From contig NZ_JAHLQM010000005.1 of the NCBI RefSeq assembly GCF_018919165.1, positions 39,620 through 103,619 of the forward strand: 64,000 nucleotides of DNA, given 5' to 3'. This stretch comes from Amphibacillus sp. MSJ-3. Its GTDB lineage: Bacteria; Bacillota; Bacilli; Bacillales; Amphibacillaceae. The notes below the pieces were generated by a model. That model ran no database searches. It saw nothing but the letters and a program-made list of their open reading frames with translations, and was not told the DNA's origin. Positions 8,261-17,490 of this stretch are shown here, in pieces. The number at the start of each line of letters is the position of its first letter. Position 1 is the stretch's first letter. Position numbers and translations under genes: made by a program.

Positions 8261-10622
8261 AGTAAAAACAATAATTAAGGTTGTTCTATTCGTTATCATT
8301 GCTGGCTGGTTTACCTATTTTCTCTTATCAGGTGATGAGGAGGATATGGAAATAACCGGCCCTGATACACCGGTGGTCGAAGAGCCGGCTGGTGAAGATG
8401 AAGCTGGAGATGACGCCGAAGATGCGGAAGGTGAACTTCCACCAGAAGAAGAACCCGAACAGGTTGAAGTTGATGAGGAAGAACTTGAAGACTTATTGGA
8501 AGAAGAGGAAGAACGAAAGATTATTATTGATTCAAAACAGGATGAAATTGAAGGACATAAATTTCTAACTGAAAATGATCATTTTGAACTTTATTTGAAA
8601 GAAGAAAATTTATCGATCATTTTACGTGAAAAACAAACTGGAGCCATTATGACTTCAACTGTGGATGAACCTGTTGGTAGTAATGAATCTTGGCAAAACT
8701 TTGTCCGTTCAGGTATTGTCATGGAATATATTGTTGGTACAAATATTGTGACCTATCGGGCAGATATGTATTCACAGGAACCAGAGAAAACAGTAACTGA
8801 AACAGAGGATGGTTTTCTGGCAGAAATTTTTTATCCTGAACTTGAAATTGGTTTTGAAGTGATAGTGACATTAACAGATCAAGGGATTACTGTTGATATT
8901 CCACAAGACTCAATTGTGGAGGAAAATAATCAATACCGTATGGCGAGTATTTATGTTTATCCATTTCTAGGCCATACATTATTAGGTGATCGGGAAGGAT
9001 ATATGTTTATCCCGGACGGTTCTGGGGCCCTAATTTATCTTAATGATAAAGACGGTAAGTATACACAACCTTATTCAGTGATGGTATATGGTGAAAACGT
9101 CGGTATCGATGATCCTTATGTCTTATCATTGTTTAACCAAATGAATCCATTTAATGATCCGGAAAAGGTCCTTGCCCCTGTTTTTGGTATGGTGCATACC
9201 GATAATGAAATTGGGTATCTAGGAATTATTGAAGAAGGAGAATTCAGTGCCCGTATAGAGGCTTATCCAAATGGAGCGATTCTACCTTATAACTGGATAA
9301 CACCAAAGTTTATTTATCGTCAAGTTTATAATCAACCAACAAGCCAAGATACAGGAACAATGGTTGTTCGTCAGCGTAATCGAAATAATTTTGATATTAA
9401 AGTTCATTATCATTTCGTTGCTGAAGAGGATGCAAATTATATGGGACTCGCATCAACTTATCGCGACTACTTGTTAGATAATGACTTAATCACGGTTAAA
9501 GAGGACCAGTTTAATCTAAGAGTCGATCTTCTGGGCGCCGAAGTTGAGCAAGGCTTACTCTTTAAGAGTGACGTTCCAATGACAACCTTTAGTCAAGCCT
9601 ATGATATTCTGACAGATATTAAGGATCAGGGAGCGGAAAATATTTTATCAATCTATAAAGGTTGGAATGACAAAGGTTATTATGGTGGGTTACCGATTCA
9701 AACATTTAATCCGGAGTCTACCTTATCTGATGGGACATCAATAGAAGAGTTAATTGAACAGTTGGATGAAGAACAAATTGATTTATTCCTCTACCATGAT
9801 GGACTGCGGATCAATATGGATGAACTTGGTACAACGCGACATAAGATCATGAAGAAATTTAACCGTCGGACATATAAGGAAGAGGTCCATGGAAAAGTGT
9901 ATCGTGAATTCAATTACCTCCATCCTGGATCGACAGTTAAAATAATGGAGAATATGCATGACAACTATCTAAATGCAGATATTGAAAACATAATGATTAG
10001 TGGAATTTCAAATACACTCTTTTCCTATAGTGAAGGAAACAAAGAGTTTGATCGAATTTCGACGAAAGATTATTATGAGCCAGTAATTGAATCTTATGCA
10101 GATGACTTTAATCTTTTACTCGAACAACCTTTTGCATATCTTTGGGACCAAACAGAAGCGATGATCGATGTTCCGACACGTTCGTCAAACTATGTATTTA
10201 CCGATGAGGACATTCCATTTTTGGCTTTAACATTAAAAGGAGTCGTTCCGATCTATGCGGAGTATGTAAATTTCCAAGCGAATCAAGAGGAATTTTTCTT
10301 ACAGATGGTTGAACAAGGATTTAATCCATCATTCTTGATTACTCATGAAAGTCCAGCTGATTTAATGAATACAAACTCATCTCATATATATAGTTCACAA
10401 TATGAACGTTACCAAGAGATGATTCAAGAGTATTATCAAGAGCTATCAGATGTGCATAATCAAACAGCAGGAGCGGTGATCGTTGATTACCAACGTCAAG
10501 GACAAACGACAAGAGTCAGTTATGATAATGGAGTGGATGTCTTAATCAACTATGCGGAAGAGCCACAAACAGTAAATGATCACTTGATTGAACCGATGTC
10601 GTATAAGGTGGTGAATAACTGA
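8247..10622 (+). CDS. Membrane-anchored DUF5696-like protein
   Basis: A 791-residue protein beginning with TTG (ribosome site AGGGGGTG, 7-base spacing) inside the end of the upstream gene. One N-terminal transmembrane helix (VKTIIKVVLFVIIAGWFTYF) is followed by a very acidic linker (~35-95, nearly all D/E/P/G), then a ~690-residue extracytoplasmic part. That part starts with a beta-rich half (GYMFIPDGSGALIYLNDKDG) and continues with a barrel-like half containing GAENILSIYKGWNDKGYYGG and LFLYHDGLRINMDELG. It closes with YDNGVDVLINYAEEP, a strand pattern seen at the end of many glycoside hydrolases. I recognise the context and style of DUF5696 proteins encoded beside sugar ABC genes. No enzymatic activity is established; a surface glycosidase is my inference. 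Confidence 0.7.
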   Translation: MKTVKVKTIIKVVLFVIIAGWFTYFLLSGDEEDMEITGPDTPVVEEPAGEDEAGDDAEDAEGELPPEEEPEQVEVDEEELEDLLEEEEERKIIIDSKQDEIEGHKFLTENDHFELYLKEENLSIILREKQTGAIMTSTVDEPVGSNESWQNFVRSGIVMEYIVGTNIVTYRADMYSQEPEKTVTETEDGFLAEIFYPELEIGFEVIVTLTDQGITVDIPQDSIVEENNQYRMASIYVYPFLGHTLLGDREGYMFIPDGSGALIYLNDKDGKYTQPYSVMVYGENVGIDDPYVLSLFNQMNPFNDPEKVLAPVFGMVHTDNEIGYLGIIEEGEFSARIEAYPNGAILPYNWITPKFIYRQVYNQPTSQDTGTMVVRQRNRNNFDIKVHYHFVAEEDANYMGLASTYRDYLLDNDLITVKEDQFNLRVDLLGAEVEQGLLFKSDVPMTTFSQAYDILTDIKDQGAENILSIYKGWNDKGYYGGLPIQTFNPESTLSDGTSIEELIEQLDEEQIDLFLYHDGLRINMDELGTTRHKIMKKFNRRTYKEEVHGKVYREFNYLHPGSTVKIMENMHDNYLNADIENIMISGISNTLFSYSEGNKEFDRISTKDYYEPVIESYADDFNLLLEQPFAYLWDQTEAMIDVPTRSSNYVFTDEDIPFLALTLKGVVPIYAEYVNFQANQEEFFLQMVEQGFNPSFLITHESPADLMNTNSSHIYSSQYERYQEMIQEYYQELSDVHNQTAGAVIVDYQRQGQTTRVSYDNGVDVLINYAEEPQTVNDHLIEPMSYKVVNN

Positions 10623-11476
10623 TGAAGATCAAACGTGAAACAATATATGGCTATCTATTTATTCTACCTTGGTTAATTGGATTTTTAGGCTTGGTGCTCT
10701 ATCCGATGATTCAATCCTTTTACTATAGTATGAATGATATGCGGATTACACCAAGTGGTTTACAGTTCGTTTACGCAGGCTTTAATAATTATCTAAATGT
10801 TTGGCTACAAGATATGTTCTTTATTCAAGAATTATTAGCCTTTGCTGTTGATACATTTATTCGAGTACCTGTTATCGTTGTCTTCGCTTTAATTATAGCG
10901 ATGTTACTTAATCAGGAGATTAAATTTAAAGGTTTGTTTCGAACAATCTTTTTCTTACCAGTTATTGTAGCTAGTGGCCCCGTGATTAACCAATTGGTTG
11001 ATCAGGGGGCAACAGCGATACCAATGCTCGATCAAGATATTATTATGGGTGTCTTGAACTCAATTTTCCCTAGCTTTTTTGCGGGGGTCATCAGTGATTT
11101 GTTTAATCAAATCATTACAATTTTGTGGTATTCGGGAGTGCAGATCCTTTTATTCCTTGCCTCCTTACAGAAAATCGATCCCAATTTATACGAAGCAGCG
11201 AAAATTGATGGCGGATCAAATTGGGAATGTTTTTGGAAGATTACCTTACCGACAATCAAGCCTTTAATTTTAATTAATTTAGTTTATACGCTAGTGTCGT
11301 TAGCTAATAGTGGCCAAAATCCAATTATTGAATTGATTTATAGTAATATGTTTAATGCGACAAGAGGCTATGGCTTCGCATCAGCAATGGCTTGGATGTA
11401 TGCAGTCATTATTGGCATTATGCTCATAATTATATACTTTGTATTTAAGGAAAAAGAACCGAAACGATATCGTTAA
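10622..11476 (+). CDS. Sugar ABC transporter permease, MalF type (second importer)
   Basis: A 284-residue permease whose ATG overlaps the stop of the DUF5696-like gene by one base (TGATG), with AAGGTGGTG as ribosome site. The EAA loop reads YEAAKIDGGSNWECFWKIT. It is only distantly similar to the permease at 4439, so this operon carries two distinct importers rather than a recent duplication. It pairs with the gene at 11492 and the lipoprotein at 12537. Confidence 0.9.
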   Translation: MKIKRETIYGYLFILPWLIGFLGLVLYPMIQSFYYSMNDMRITPSGLQFVYAGFNNYLNVWLQDMFFIQELLAFAVDTFIRVPVIVVFALIIAMLLNQEIKFKGLFRTIFFLPVIVASGPVINQLVDQGATAIPMLDQDIIMGVLNSIFPSFFAGVISDLFNQIITILWYSGVQILLFLASLQKIDPNLYEAAKIDGGSNWECFWKITLPTIKPLILINLVYTLVSLANSGQNPIIELIYSNMFNATRGYGFASAMAWMYAVIIGIMLIIIYFVFKEKEPKRYR

Positions 11477-11491
11477 GGAGGGAGGATATCT

Positions 11492-12493
11492 ATGTCAACA
11501 AAAAGTGCAACGAGTCTAGGTGGAGTATTGAAAAACAGTGAAATGTCGTTCAGGGATAAAGCTGAGATTATCAAACAAAAAATGCAACGTTTTCTATTCG
11601 GTTTCAACGACCGAACAGGTTTTCTACTCAAATTTACGATTTATTTGCTGTTATTATGTATTGGCTTTGTTTATCTCTATCCGATTCTATATATGTTTGT
11701 AACGAGTATGCAATCGTTGAGTGATTTACTGGATATGGCAATTAATTGGATTCCTTCTTCCTTGTATCTTGATAATTATCGCCAGGCTTACACAGTATTA
11801 AATGTACGTCCGGCACTGCTAGGAAGTATACAGATTGCCCTATTTCCAACGTTAATTCAAGTCGCAATTTCATCAATTGTTGGCTATGGCTTTGCTCGAT
11901 TTGAGTTTCCATTGAAGAAACTATGGTTTGGTTTAATGATCTTCAGTTTTATTATTCCACCACAAATTTTGATGATGCCAACTTATCGTTTATTTAGTGA
12001 GTTGGGATTAACAGGTTCTTTAAGTGCCTTTACGATCCCTGCTCTACTGGGGCAAGGTTTAAATAGTACAATTTTTATTTTGATATTTTATCAATTTTTT
12101 AAACAAACACCAAAATCTCTTTATGAAGCAGCAGAAGTTGATGGTGCTAATCAATTGGTCAGTTTCTTTAAAATTGCGATTCCAATGGCTATCCCAGCCT
12201 TTATCGTCGCTTTTCTGTTCTCATTTGTTTGGTATTGGAATGAAACTTATTTAACAACGCTTTATTTAACGAGCTCTTCAACTGATATTACGACTATATT
12301 ACTTCAGTTACAGCAATTTGAAACAAATTACCAAGCACTTTATCCAGCAACTGAAGCGAGTCCAAATCGGATCAATGAAGGGATCAAGATGGCTGGAACG
12401 GTTATTAGTATCCTACCACTACTGATCATTTATTTCTTCTTACAACGATACTTCGTTGAAAGTGTCGATAATACTGGTATTACCGGTGAATAA
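11492..12493 (+). CDS. Sugar ABC transporter permease, MalG type (second importer)
   Basis: A 333-residue permease with an extended, charged N-terminal tail of ~45 residues before the first membrane helix, then six hydrophobic segments. The EAA loop is YEAAEVDGANQLVSFFKIA. GGAGGGAGG is the ribosome site. The N-terminal extension is longer than in the usual ~280-residue MalG proteins. It is the last permease of the operon and precedes the second solute-binding protein. Confidence 0.9.
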   Translation: MSTKSATSLGGVLKNSEMSFRDKAEIIKQKMQRFLFGFNDRTGFLLKFTIYLLLLCIGFVYLYPILYMFVTSMQSLSDLLDMAINWIPSSLYLDNYRQAYTVLNVRPALLGSIQIALFPTLIQVAISSIVGYGFARFEFPLKKLWFGLMIFSFIIPPQILMMPTYRLFSELGLTGSLSAFTIPALLGQGLNSTIFILIFYQFFKQTPKSLYEAAEVDGANQLVSFFKIAIPMAIPAFIVAFLFSFVWYWNETYLTTLYLTSSSTDITTILLQLQQFETNYQALYPATEASPNRINEGIKMAGTVISILPLLIIYFFLQRYFVESVDNTGITGE

Positions 12494-12536
12494 TCACCGT
12501 AATATAAACTTAATTAAAAGGAATGGGGGAAGTGAA

Positions 12537-13985
12537 ATGACAAGAAAAACAATGTATACACTCTTGTCGGTTATTTTAGCAGTATTTTTGTTAGTTGCAG
12601 GATGTTCATCAAGTGATGATACGCCAAGTGATTCAAACACAGGTAGTGATGATGGGGCAGGGGAAACAGAAGAGACTGCAGATTTACCGCCAATGACTGA
12701 TGAAGAAATTACATTAACATATGCATCTTGGCAAAACCTTGAACTACAACGTTTTTTAGCTGATAAGTTTATGGAAAAATACCCTAATATTACAGTTGAA
12801 ATTGTTGAATTAGAACAAGAAGGTTGGAATGATCATTTAACTAACCTAGCAAGTACTGGAGATTTACCTGATGTATTCTGGTATATGGGTAATGTTGACG
12901 TACCAATCCGTAATATGTGGTTAGGCGATTTTACAGAGTTCTTTGAAGCAGACCCAGAGACAGATAATATTTTAGATACCTTAGTTAATAAAGGTTATTT
13001 TGATGGAGAACGAAAGATGGCAGCCCCTGCTGCTTATCAACCATATACCGTTTTCTTAGATGAAAACCTCTTTGAGCAACAAAACGTAGATATGCCATCT
13101 CCAGATTGGACATACAGTGAAATGTTAGATTTGATTGAAAAAATGACAATCCCTGAAGAGGGAATCTTCGGTTATAATACTTATACGCAAATCTTTACAA
13201 TGGCACCAATTGTCAATGCTGATGCAGATGGTGAATTTGGTTGGGATGGCGAGCAATATGATATGACAACAGAGTGGGCTGATTCAATTACGCAACATGC
13301 TGAATTTGTTCGTAATGGCAACCACGCACCATTCTTTGATACAGATGAAGCAGAAGCTGCTTTCGGTGACCGTGAGCTTTGGGCTGCCTCATCTGGACGT
13401 GTAGCGATGCAATTAGATGCATGGTGGACTGTAGATTTATTCGGAACGGATGAATTCGCCGATAAAGGGATTAAATGGGTTCCTTATGTTGTCCCACAAG
13501 GCGACGATGCAACATCACTTAATAAACCAGCATTTGTTGACTTCGGCTCAATTTCAGATGCTACTGAGTACCCGAGAGAAGCTTATGAGCTCTTGAAGTT
13601 CTTTGGATGGGGCCGAGAAGGTTGGGAAGCTAAGTTAGAAGCATTTAAAACACTTGAACGTGAAGATGGCGAGCTAGTCTTTAGTCATCCAGATGGTCTT
13701 CCACTTATTAAAGATCAAGATATTTGGGATGAATTACGAACATTGTTACCAGAAGGCCAATACTATGATGACTTCTTAGCACGTGCTACACACCCAATTC
13801 CATTAGGTGGTGCGGCAATGCCAGGTTTCCAAACATTCTTGGATGAGGTATACTTTGGCGGTGAGTATGATAACGTGGAAAGAGCGATTATTGAAGGCGA
13901 AGTCAATGCTCATGATATTGCACCTAACTTAACAGAGTTTATTAATCAATATTATCAAGATGCTCTTGATGAGTTATTCTATTAA
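12537..13985 (+). CDS. Sugar ABC transporter substrate-binding lipoprotein
   Basis: A 482-residue family 1-type binding protein. The lipoprotein signal ends in LLVAGC with Cys about residue 22, followed by an acidic Ser/Asp-rich linker. The mature part begins EEITLTYASWQNLELQRFLADKFMEKYPNI, typical of sugar-binding proteins. An earlier in-frame start at 12456 lies within the upstream permease gene and has no ribosome site, so ATG 12537 is used. It closes the operon that began at 1475 and is followed by a strong terminator. Substrate unknown. Confidence 0.9.
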   Translation: MTRKTMYTLLSVILAVFLLVAGCSSSDDTPSDSNTGSDDGAGETEETADLPPMTDEEITLTYASWQNLELQRFLADKFMEKYPNITVEIVELEQEGWNDHLTNLASTGDLPDVFWYMGNVDVPIRNMWLGDFTEFFEADPETDNILDTLVNKGYFDGERKMAAPAAYQPYTVFLDENLFEQQNVDMPSPDWTYSEMLDLIEKMTIPEEGIFGYNTYTQIFTMAPIVNADADGEFGWDGEQYDMTTEWADSITQHAEFVRNGNHAPFFDTDEAEAAFGDRELWAASSGRVAMQLDAWWTVDLFGTDEFADKGIKWVPYVVPQGDDATSLNKPAFVDFGSISDATEYPREAYELLKFFGWGREGWEAKLEAFKTLEREDGELVFSHPDGLPLIKDQDIWDELRTLLPEGQYYDDFLARATHPIPLGGAAMPGFQTFLDEVYFGGEYDNVERAIIEGEVNAHDIAPNLTEFINQYYQDALDELFY

Positions 13986-13997
13986 TTACTTTTTAAG

Positions 13998-14037
13998 ACA
14001 TGCTTTGATGGTGCCCACCATCAAAGCGTGTTTTTTA
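13998..14037 (+). terminator. Strong terminator closing the DUF5696/ABC operon
   Basis: A 16-bp stem with one mismatch (ACATGCTTTGATGGTG pairing with CACCATCAAAGCGTGT), a very short loop and six T. It marks the end of the eight-gene operon. Confidence 0.9.
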
Positions 14038-14149
14038 ATGTCCTTATCGCACTACAACCGTCAGTATGATTCCCGTCTCAATCATATAATGAAAACCAAA
14101 AAGTTTTTTCTATGTTAAAGAAAAAAATACTATGAAATATGAAACAATA

Positions 14150-14158
14150 TGTTATAAT
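14150..14158 (+). promoter_or_regulatory. Extended -10 promoter of brnQ
   Basis: TGTTATAAT is a full extended -10 element (TGnTATAAT) located 36 bases before the start of the transporter gene. No good -35 is present 17 bases upstream, which is usual for extended -10 promoters. Confidence 0.55.
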
Positions 14159-14196
14159 TTAATCCATTATCCTCTGTTATTTTAAGGAGTTTTATG

Positions 14197-15549
14197 ATGA
14201 ATGAAAAGTTAGATTTTAAATCAAGTTTATTGATTGGTTCACTATTGTTTGGCCTATTTTTCGGAGCGGGTAATTTAATTTTTCCTGTTCACATGGGGCA
14301 GTTGGCAGGTATGAATACTCTACCAGCCACGATAGGTTTCTTAATTACAGGTGTGGGTCTTCCGGTTCTGGGAGTTATCGGCTCAGCACTTTCTAGAAGT
14401 GAGAGCTTGTACGATATGGCGAAGCCTATAAATAAGAGCTATTCGATCTTATTTACGTGTGCCCTATATTTAACCATTGGGCCATTATTTGCGATTCCGC
14501 GAACAGCTACAGTCGCTTTTGAAGTAGGATTGGCAGATTTTATTGGTGATGAATTTCTTCAAATCGGTTTATTTATCTTCTCGTTGATCTTTTTTATTAT
14601 GACGCTTTACTTTTCACTTCGACCAGGTCGAATATTGGATTGGGTGGGTAAATACCTCACACCTACTTTCTTAGTTCTTTTGTCTATCTTAATTATTGCA
14701 ACCTTTATCAATCCGATGGGTGAGGTCGGTCAATTTGCACCGCAAGAGAAGTATGCTGCCCGCCCTTTATTTACTGGACTAATAGAAGGTTATCACACAA
14801 TGGATGCATTAGCATCACTCGCCTTTGCGATTGTGATTATTGCAAATATAGAAAAGTTAGGGGTACACGATCCAAAAAGAAAGGCTATTGAGACATTAAA
14901 ATCTGGTATAGTCTGTTTGATTGGAATGGGTGTTATTTATGCTTCATTAGCTTATATGGGAGCAACGAGTTTAGGTAGTGTTGGAATAGGAGCCAACGGT
15001 GGGGTTATTCTATCCATGGTTGGTGCACATTATTTTGGATTTGCAGGTCAAATTTTACTCGCTATCATTGTGTTTGTTGCTTGTTTAAAAACGGCGATCG
15101 GATTAATTACATCATGTTCCCAGATCTTTAGAGAAATGTTTCCACATTCCATATCCTATAATAAGTACGCGGTGGTTTTTACGCTTTTATCTTTTATCAT
15201 TGCTAACTTTGGTTTAAATACAATTATTCAGTTATCCTTACCCGTGCTTATGTTTCTTTATCCGTTGGCTATTACGTTGATTATTTTATCGTTACTGTCC
15301 CCTTTTATTCATCAACAAAAGGATGTCTATCGATGGACAACAGGTTTGACGATTATTGCAGCATTATTCGATTTTATCAACGCCTTGCCTAATTCGATCA
15401 AGGAGAATGTAATCATTGCTAAAATAATCAACTTTGCTGGGCTTTACTTACCTGGGTTTGACTATGGCTTTGGTTGGATTGTTCCTGCAATGATTGGCTT
15501 TATCATTGGTCTGTTTTTTTGGAAAGTGCGTGAAAAGTACTTGAACTAA
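14197..15549 (+). CDS. brnQ: Branched-chain amino acid transport system II carrier protein
   Basis: A 450-residue sodium-coupled importer of leucine, isoleucine and valine with about twelve hydrophobic segments. The family signature near the N-terminus is clear (SLLFGLFFGAGNLIFPVHMGQLAG), as is the RTATVAFEVG motif. ATG 14197 has the better distance to AAGGAG (14184-14189) than the ATG three bases earlier. It is a single-gene unit with its own promoter. A CodY or T-box control region was looked for and not seen. Confidence 0.95.
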   Translation: MNEKLDFKSSLLIGSLLFGLFFGAGNLIFPVHMGQLAGMNTLPATIGFLITGVGLPVLGVIGSALSRSESLYDMAKPINKSYSILFTCALYLTIGPLFAIPRTATVAFEVGLADFIGDEFLQIGLFIFSLIFFIMTLYFSLRPGRILDWVGKYLTPTFLVLLSILIIATFINPMGEVGQFAPQEKYAARPLFTGLIEGYHTMDALASLAFAIVIIANIEKLGVHDPKRKAIETLKSGIVCLIGMGVIYASLAYMGATSLGSVGIGANGGVILSMVGAHYFGFAGQILLAIIVFVACLKTAIGLITSCSQIFREMFPHSISYNKYAVVFTLLSFIIANFGLNTIIQLSLPVLMFLYPLAITLIILSLLSPFIHQQKDVYRWTTGLTIIAALFDFINALPNSIKENVIIAKIINFAGLYLPGFDYGFGWIVPAMIGFIIGLFFWKVREKYLN

Positions 15550-15630
15550 TCATCACTTAATTTCTAACATAATTAGAGATAACAGTCTTCTGTTGGAAAA
15601 TCAGATAGAATAGTTAAAGAGAGTCTAACG

Positions 15631-15693
15631 ACACAAGTTTTGTAGTCTGGAATCTAAGGTATGCTCCAGCCTATTTACTTGTGTTTTATTTTG
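15631..15693 (+). terminator. Two-stem terminator-like structure between brnQ and the ABC exporter
   Basis: ACACAAGT (15631-15638) pairs with ACTTGTGT (15677-15684), followed by TTTTATTTT; an inner hairpin pairs CTGGA with TCCAG. It may simply terminate brnQ, but it begins 80 bases after the brnQ stop and lies 90 bases before the exporter genes, so an attenuator in an exporter leader is also possible. Confidence 0.6.
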
Positions 15694-15777
15694 GAGAATA
15701 GAGTTAATCATATAAGTGAAGTCTTATTTCTTATTATGATAGACTAGTTAATAGATAGATAGAAAAGAGGGGCAAGA

Positions 15778-17490
15778 ATGAGTGTTTTTCAAGACTTAAA
15801 AAAATATAAAGGATTAGTCACTCTCGTATTTTTCCTCACATTAGGAAATACAATTGGTGAACTATACTTACCGCGATTACTCTCATTAATCGTAGACAAT
15901 GGGATAGCAGTAGAAGATGTCCAGTATGTCTTCCGTATCGGCGGCCTTATGTTGCTTGTGACATTACTAACGATTATCGTGCGGGGTTCCGCTTCTTATT
16001 TTTCTGCAAAAGCTGCCATGGCTTTTTCACGCGATTTACGGAAACGAATTTTTAATAAAGTGAATCATATGACCTTTGATGAAACAGAGGCTTTAGGCAT
16101 CTCATCACTGATTACTCGGACGACAAACGATGTCGGGCATATTGAACAGTTTGTTCTACTCATGATGCGCCCTCTTTTACGGGCTCCATTGCAATTTATT
16201 GGTGGATTAGTGATGGCCTATTTAACTCACCGACGTTTGACCGCGATCGTGCTAATTAGTATGCCGATTATCTTTGTCCTCATTTATTTTATTATTCGAG
16301 TGGTTATTCCTTATTTCCCTAAACTACAAAACGCTTTAGATCGTGTTAATTTATTATTGCGTCAACGATTAACAGGGTTAAAGGTGATCCGTGCTTTTTC
16401 CAGAGATAAAGAGGAGGAAGCAATTTTTGAAGAGGCAAACGATGATTATTACAGATTATCTATGCGTATTAATAATGCGATGAGTACAGTACAACCTTTA
16501 TTAACTTTTGTTGTTAGTGTGACAACTGTTATTGCTGTTTATTTTGGGTCCCAGTTCATTGCCGATGGTACGATGAATATTGGTGAGTTACTAGCGTTTA
16601 TTCAATACACTGCACAAGTGATGACAGGATTAGTCATGCTTTCAAGAATGTTAATGATTATTCCCCGTACGTCTACATCAATTTCGCGTGTCCAGGAAGT
16701 GATCGATTATCCATCACGAAAAGTGGGTGGTACAACAAGATTAACTGAGCCCATGCAGTCGATTGAGGCGAAAGATCTTACATTTTATTACCCGGGGGCA
16801 AATTTACCTGCTTTAGACAAAATCAATTTCTCATTAAAAACAGGTGAAGTGCTCGGAATTATAGGAGGGACGGGTTCTGGTAAATCAACATTTTTAAAAC
16901 TACTGATGCAGTTTTATCAACCAACTGAAGGTGACTTGCTGATTAATGGGGAACCAATTAATCAACTTTATACGGATGATGTCCGTCGTCGGATAAGCTA
17001 TGTTCCACAACAAAACTTCTTCTTTTCTGAATCTATACGTGGCAATATGCAGTATAGTAATCCTGACATTTCTGATGAGCAGATTTTAAATGATTTAACG
17101 ATTGCCAGGGCAAGAGAGTTTTTACCAAAGGAAGAGGCGTTAGATACGAAGGTGATCCGTGGTGGTGCGAATTTCTCTGGTGGGCAAAGACAGCGCCTTG
17201 CCATTACGAGAGCATTAGCTCGTGATGCAAGTGTGTATATTTTTGACGATTCATTTTCTGCTTTAGATTATCGAACAGATTATCAGATCAGGCAGGCGCT
17301 TGAAGATCGGCTAAGAGGGGCGATGACGATCATCGTGGCCCAGCGTGTTGCAACGATACGTCACGCTGATAAGATACTTGTTTTAGAAAATGGAAAAGTG
17401 CAAGGTTATGGAAGTCATGATGATTTATTAGCCCATCATCCTGTCTATCGTGAAATTGCGATCTCACAAGGAGAGGAGGTGGGTAGATGA
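15778..17490 (+). CDS. ABC-type multidrug exporter, first half-transporter (YfiB/LmrC-like)
   Basis: A 570-residue fusion of six transmembrane helices (~1-310) and an ATP-binding domain. Walker A is GGTGSGKST (~362-370), the signature is FSGGQ, and Walker B reads VYIFDDSFSALD. The catalytic Glu after Walker B is replaced by Asp, the hallmark of the non-hydrolysing subunit in heterodimeric exporters such as YfiB/C, BmrC/D and LmrC/D. It overlaps its partner by 4 bases. Function: export of drugs or other amphiphiles as a heterodimer; the substrate cannot be read from sequence. Confidence 0.9.
   Translation: MSVFQDLKKYKGLVTLVFFLTLGNTIGELYLPRLLSLIVDNGIAVEDVQYVFRIGGLMLLVTLLTIIVRGSASYFSAKAAMAFSRDLRKRIFNKVNHMTFDETEALGISSLITRTTNDVGHIEQFVLLMMRPLLRAPLQFIGGLVMAYLTHRRLTAIVLISMPIIFVLIYFIIRVVIPYFPKLQNALDRVNLLLRQRLTGLKVIRAFSRDKEEEAIFEEANDDYYRLSMRINNAMSTVQPLLTFVVSVTTVIAVYFGSQFIADGTMNIGELLAFIQYTAQVMTGLVMLSRMLMIIPRTSTSISRVQEVIDYPSRKVGGTTRLTEPMQSIEAKDLTFYYPGANLPALDKINFSLKTGEVLGIIGGTGSGKSTFLKLLMQFYQPTEGDLLINGEPINQLYTDDVRRRISYVPQQNFFFSESIRGNMQYSNPDISDEQILNDLTIARAREFLPKEEALDTKVIRGGANFSGGQRQRLAITRALARDASVYIFDDSFSALDYRTDYQIRQALEDRLRGAMTIIVAQRVATIRHADKILVLENGKVQGYGSHDDLLAHHPVYREIAISQGEEVGR

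Noticed and set aside
11079..11267. 62-residue plus-strand frame
   Set aside because: Alternative-frame shadow inside the permease gene at 10622.
14038..14193. T-box or CodY site before brnQ
   Set aside because: No AGGGTGGNACCGCG T-box core and no AATTTTCWGAAAATT-like palindrome; only an extended -10 promoter is visible.
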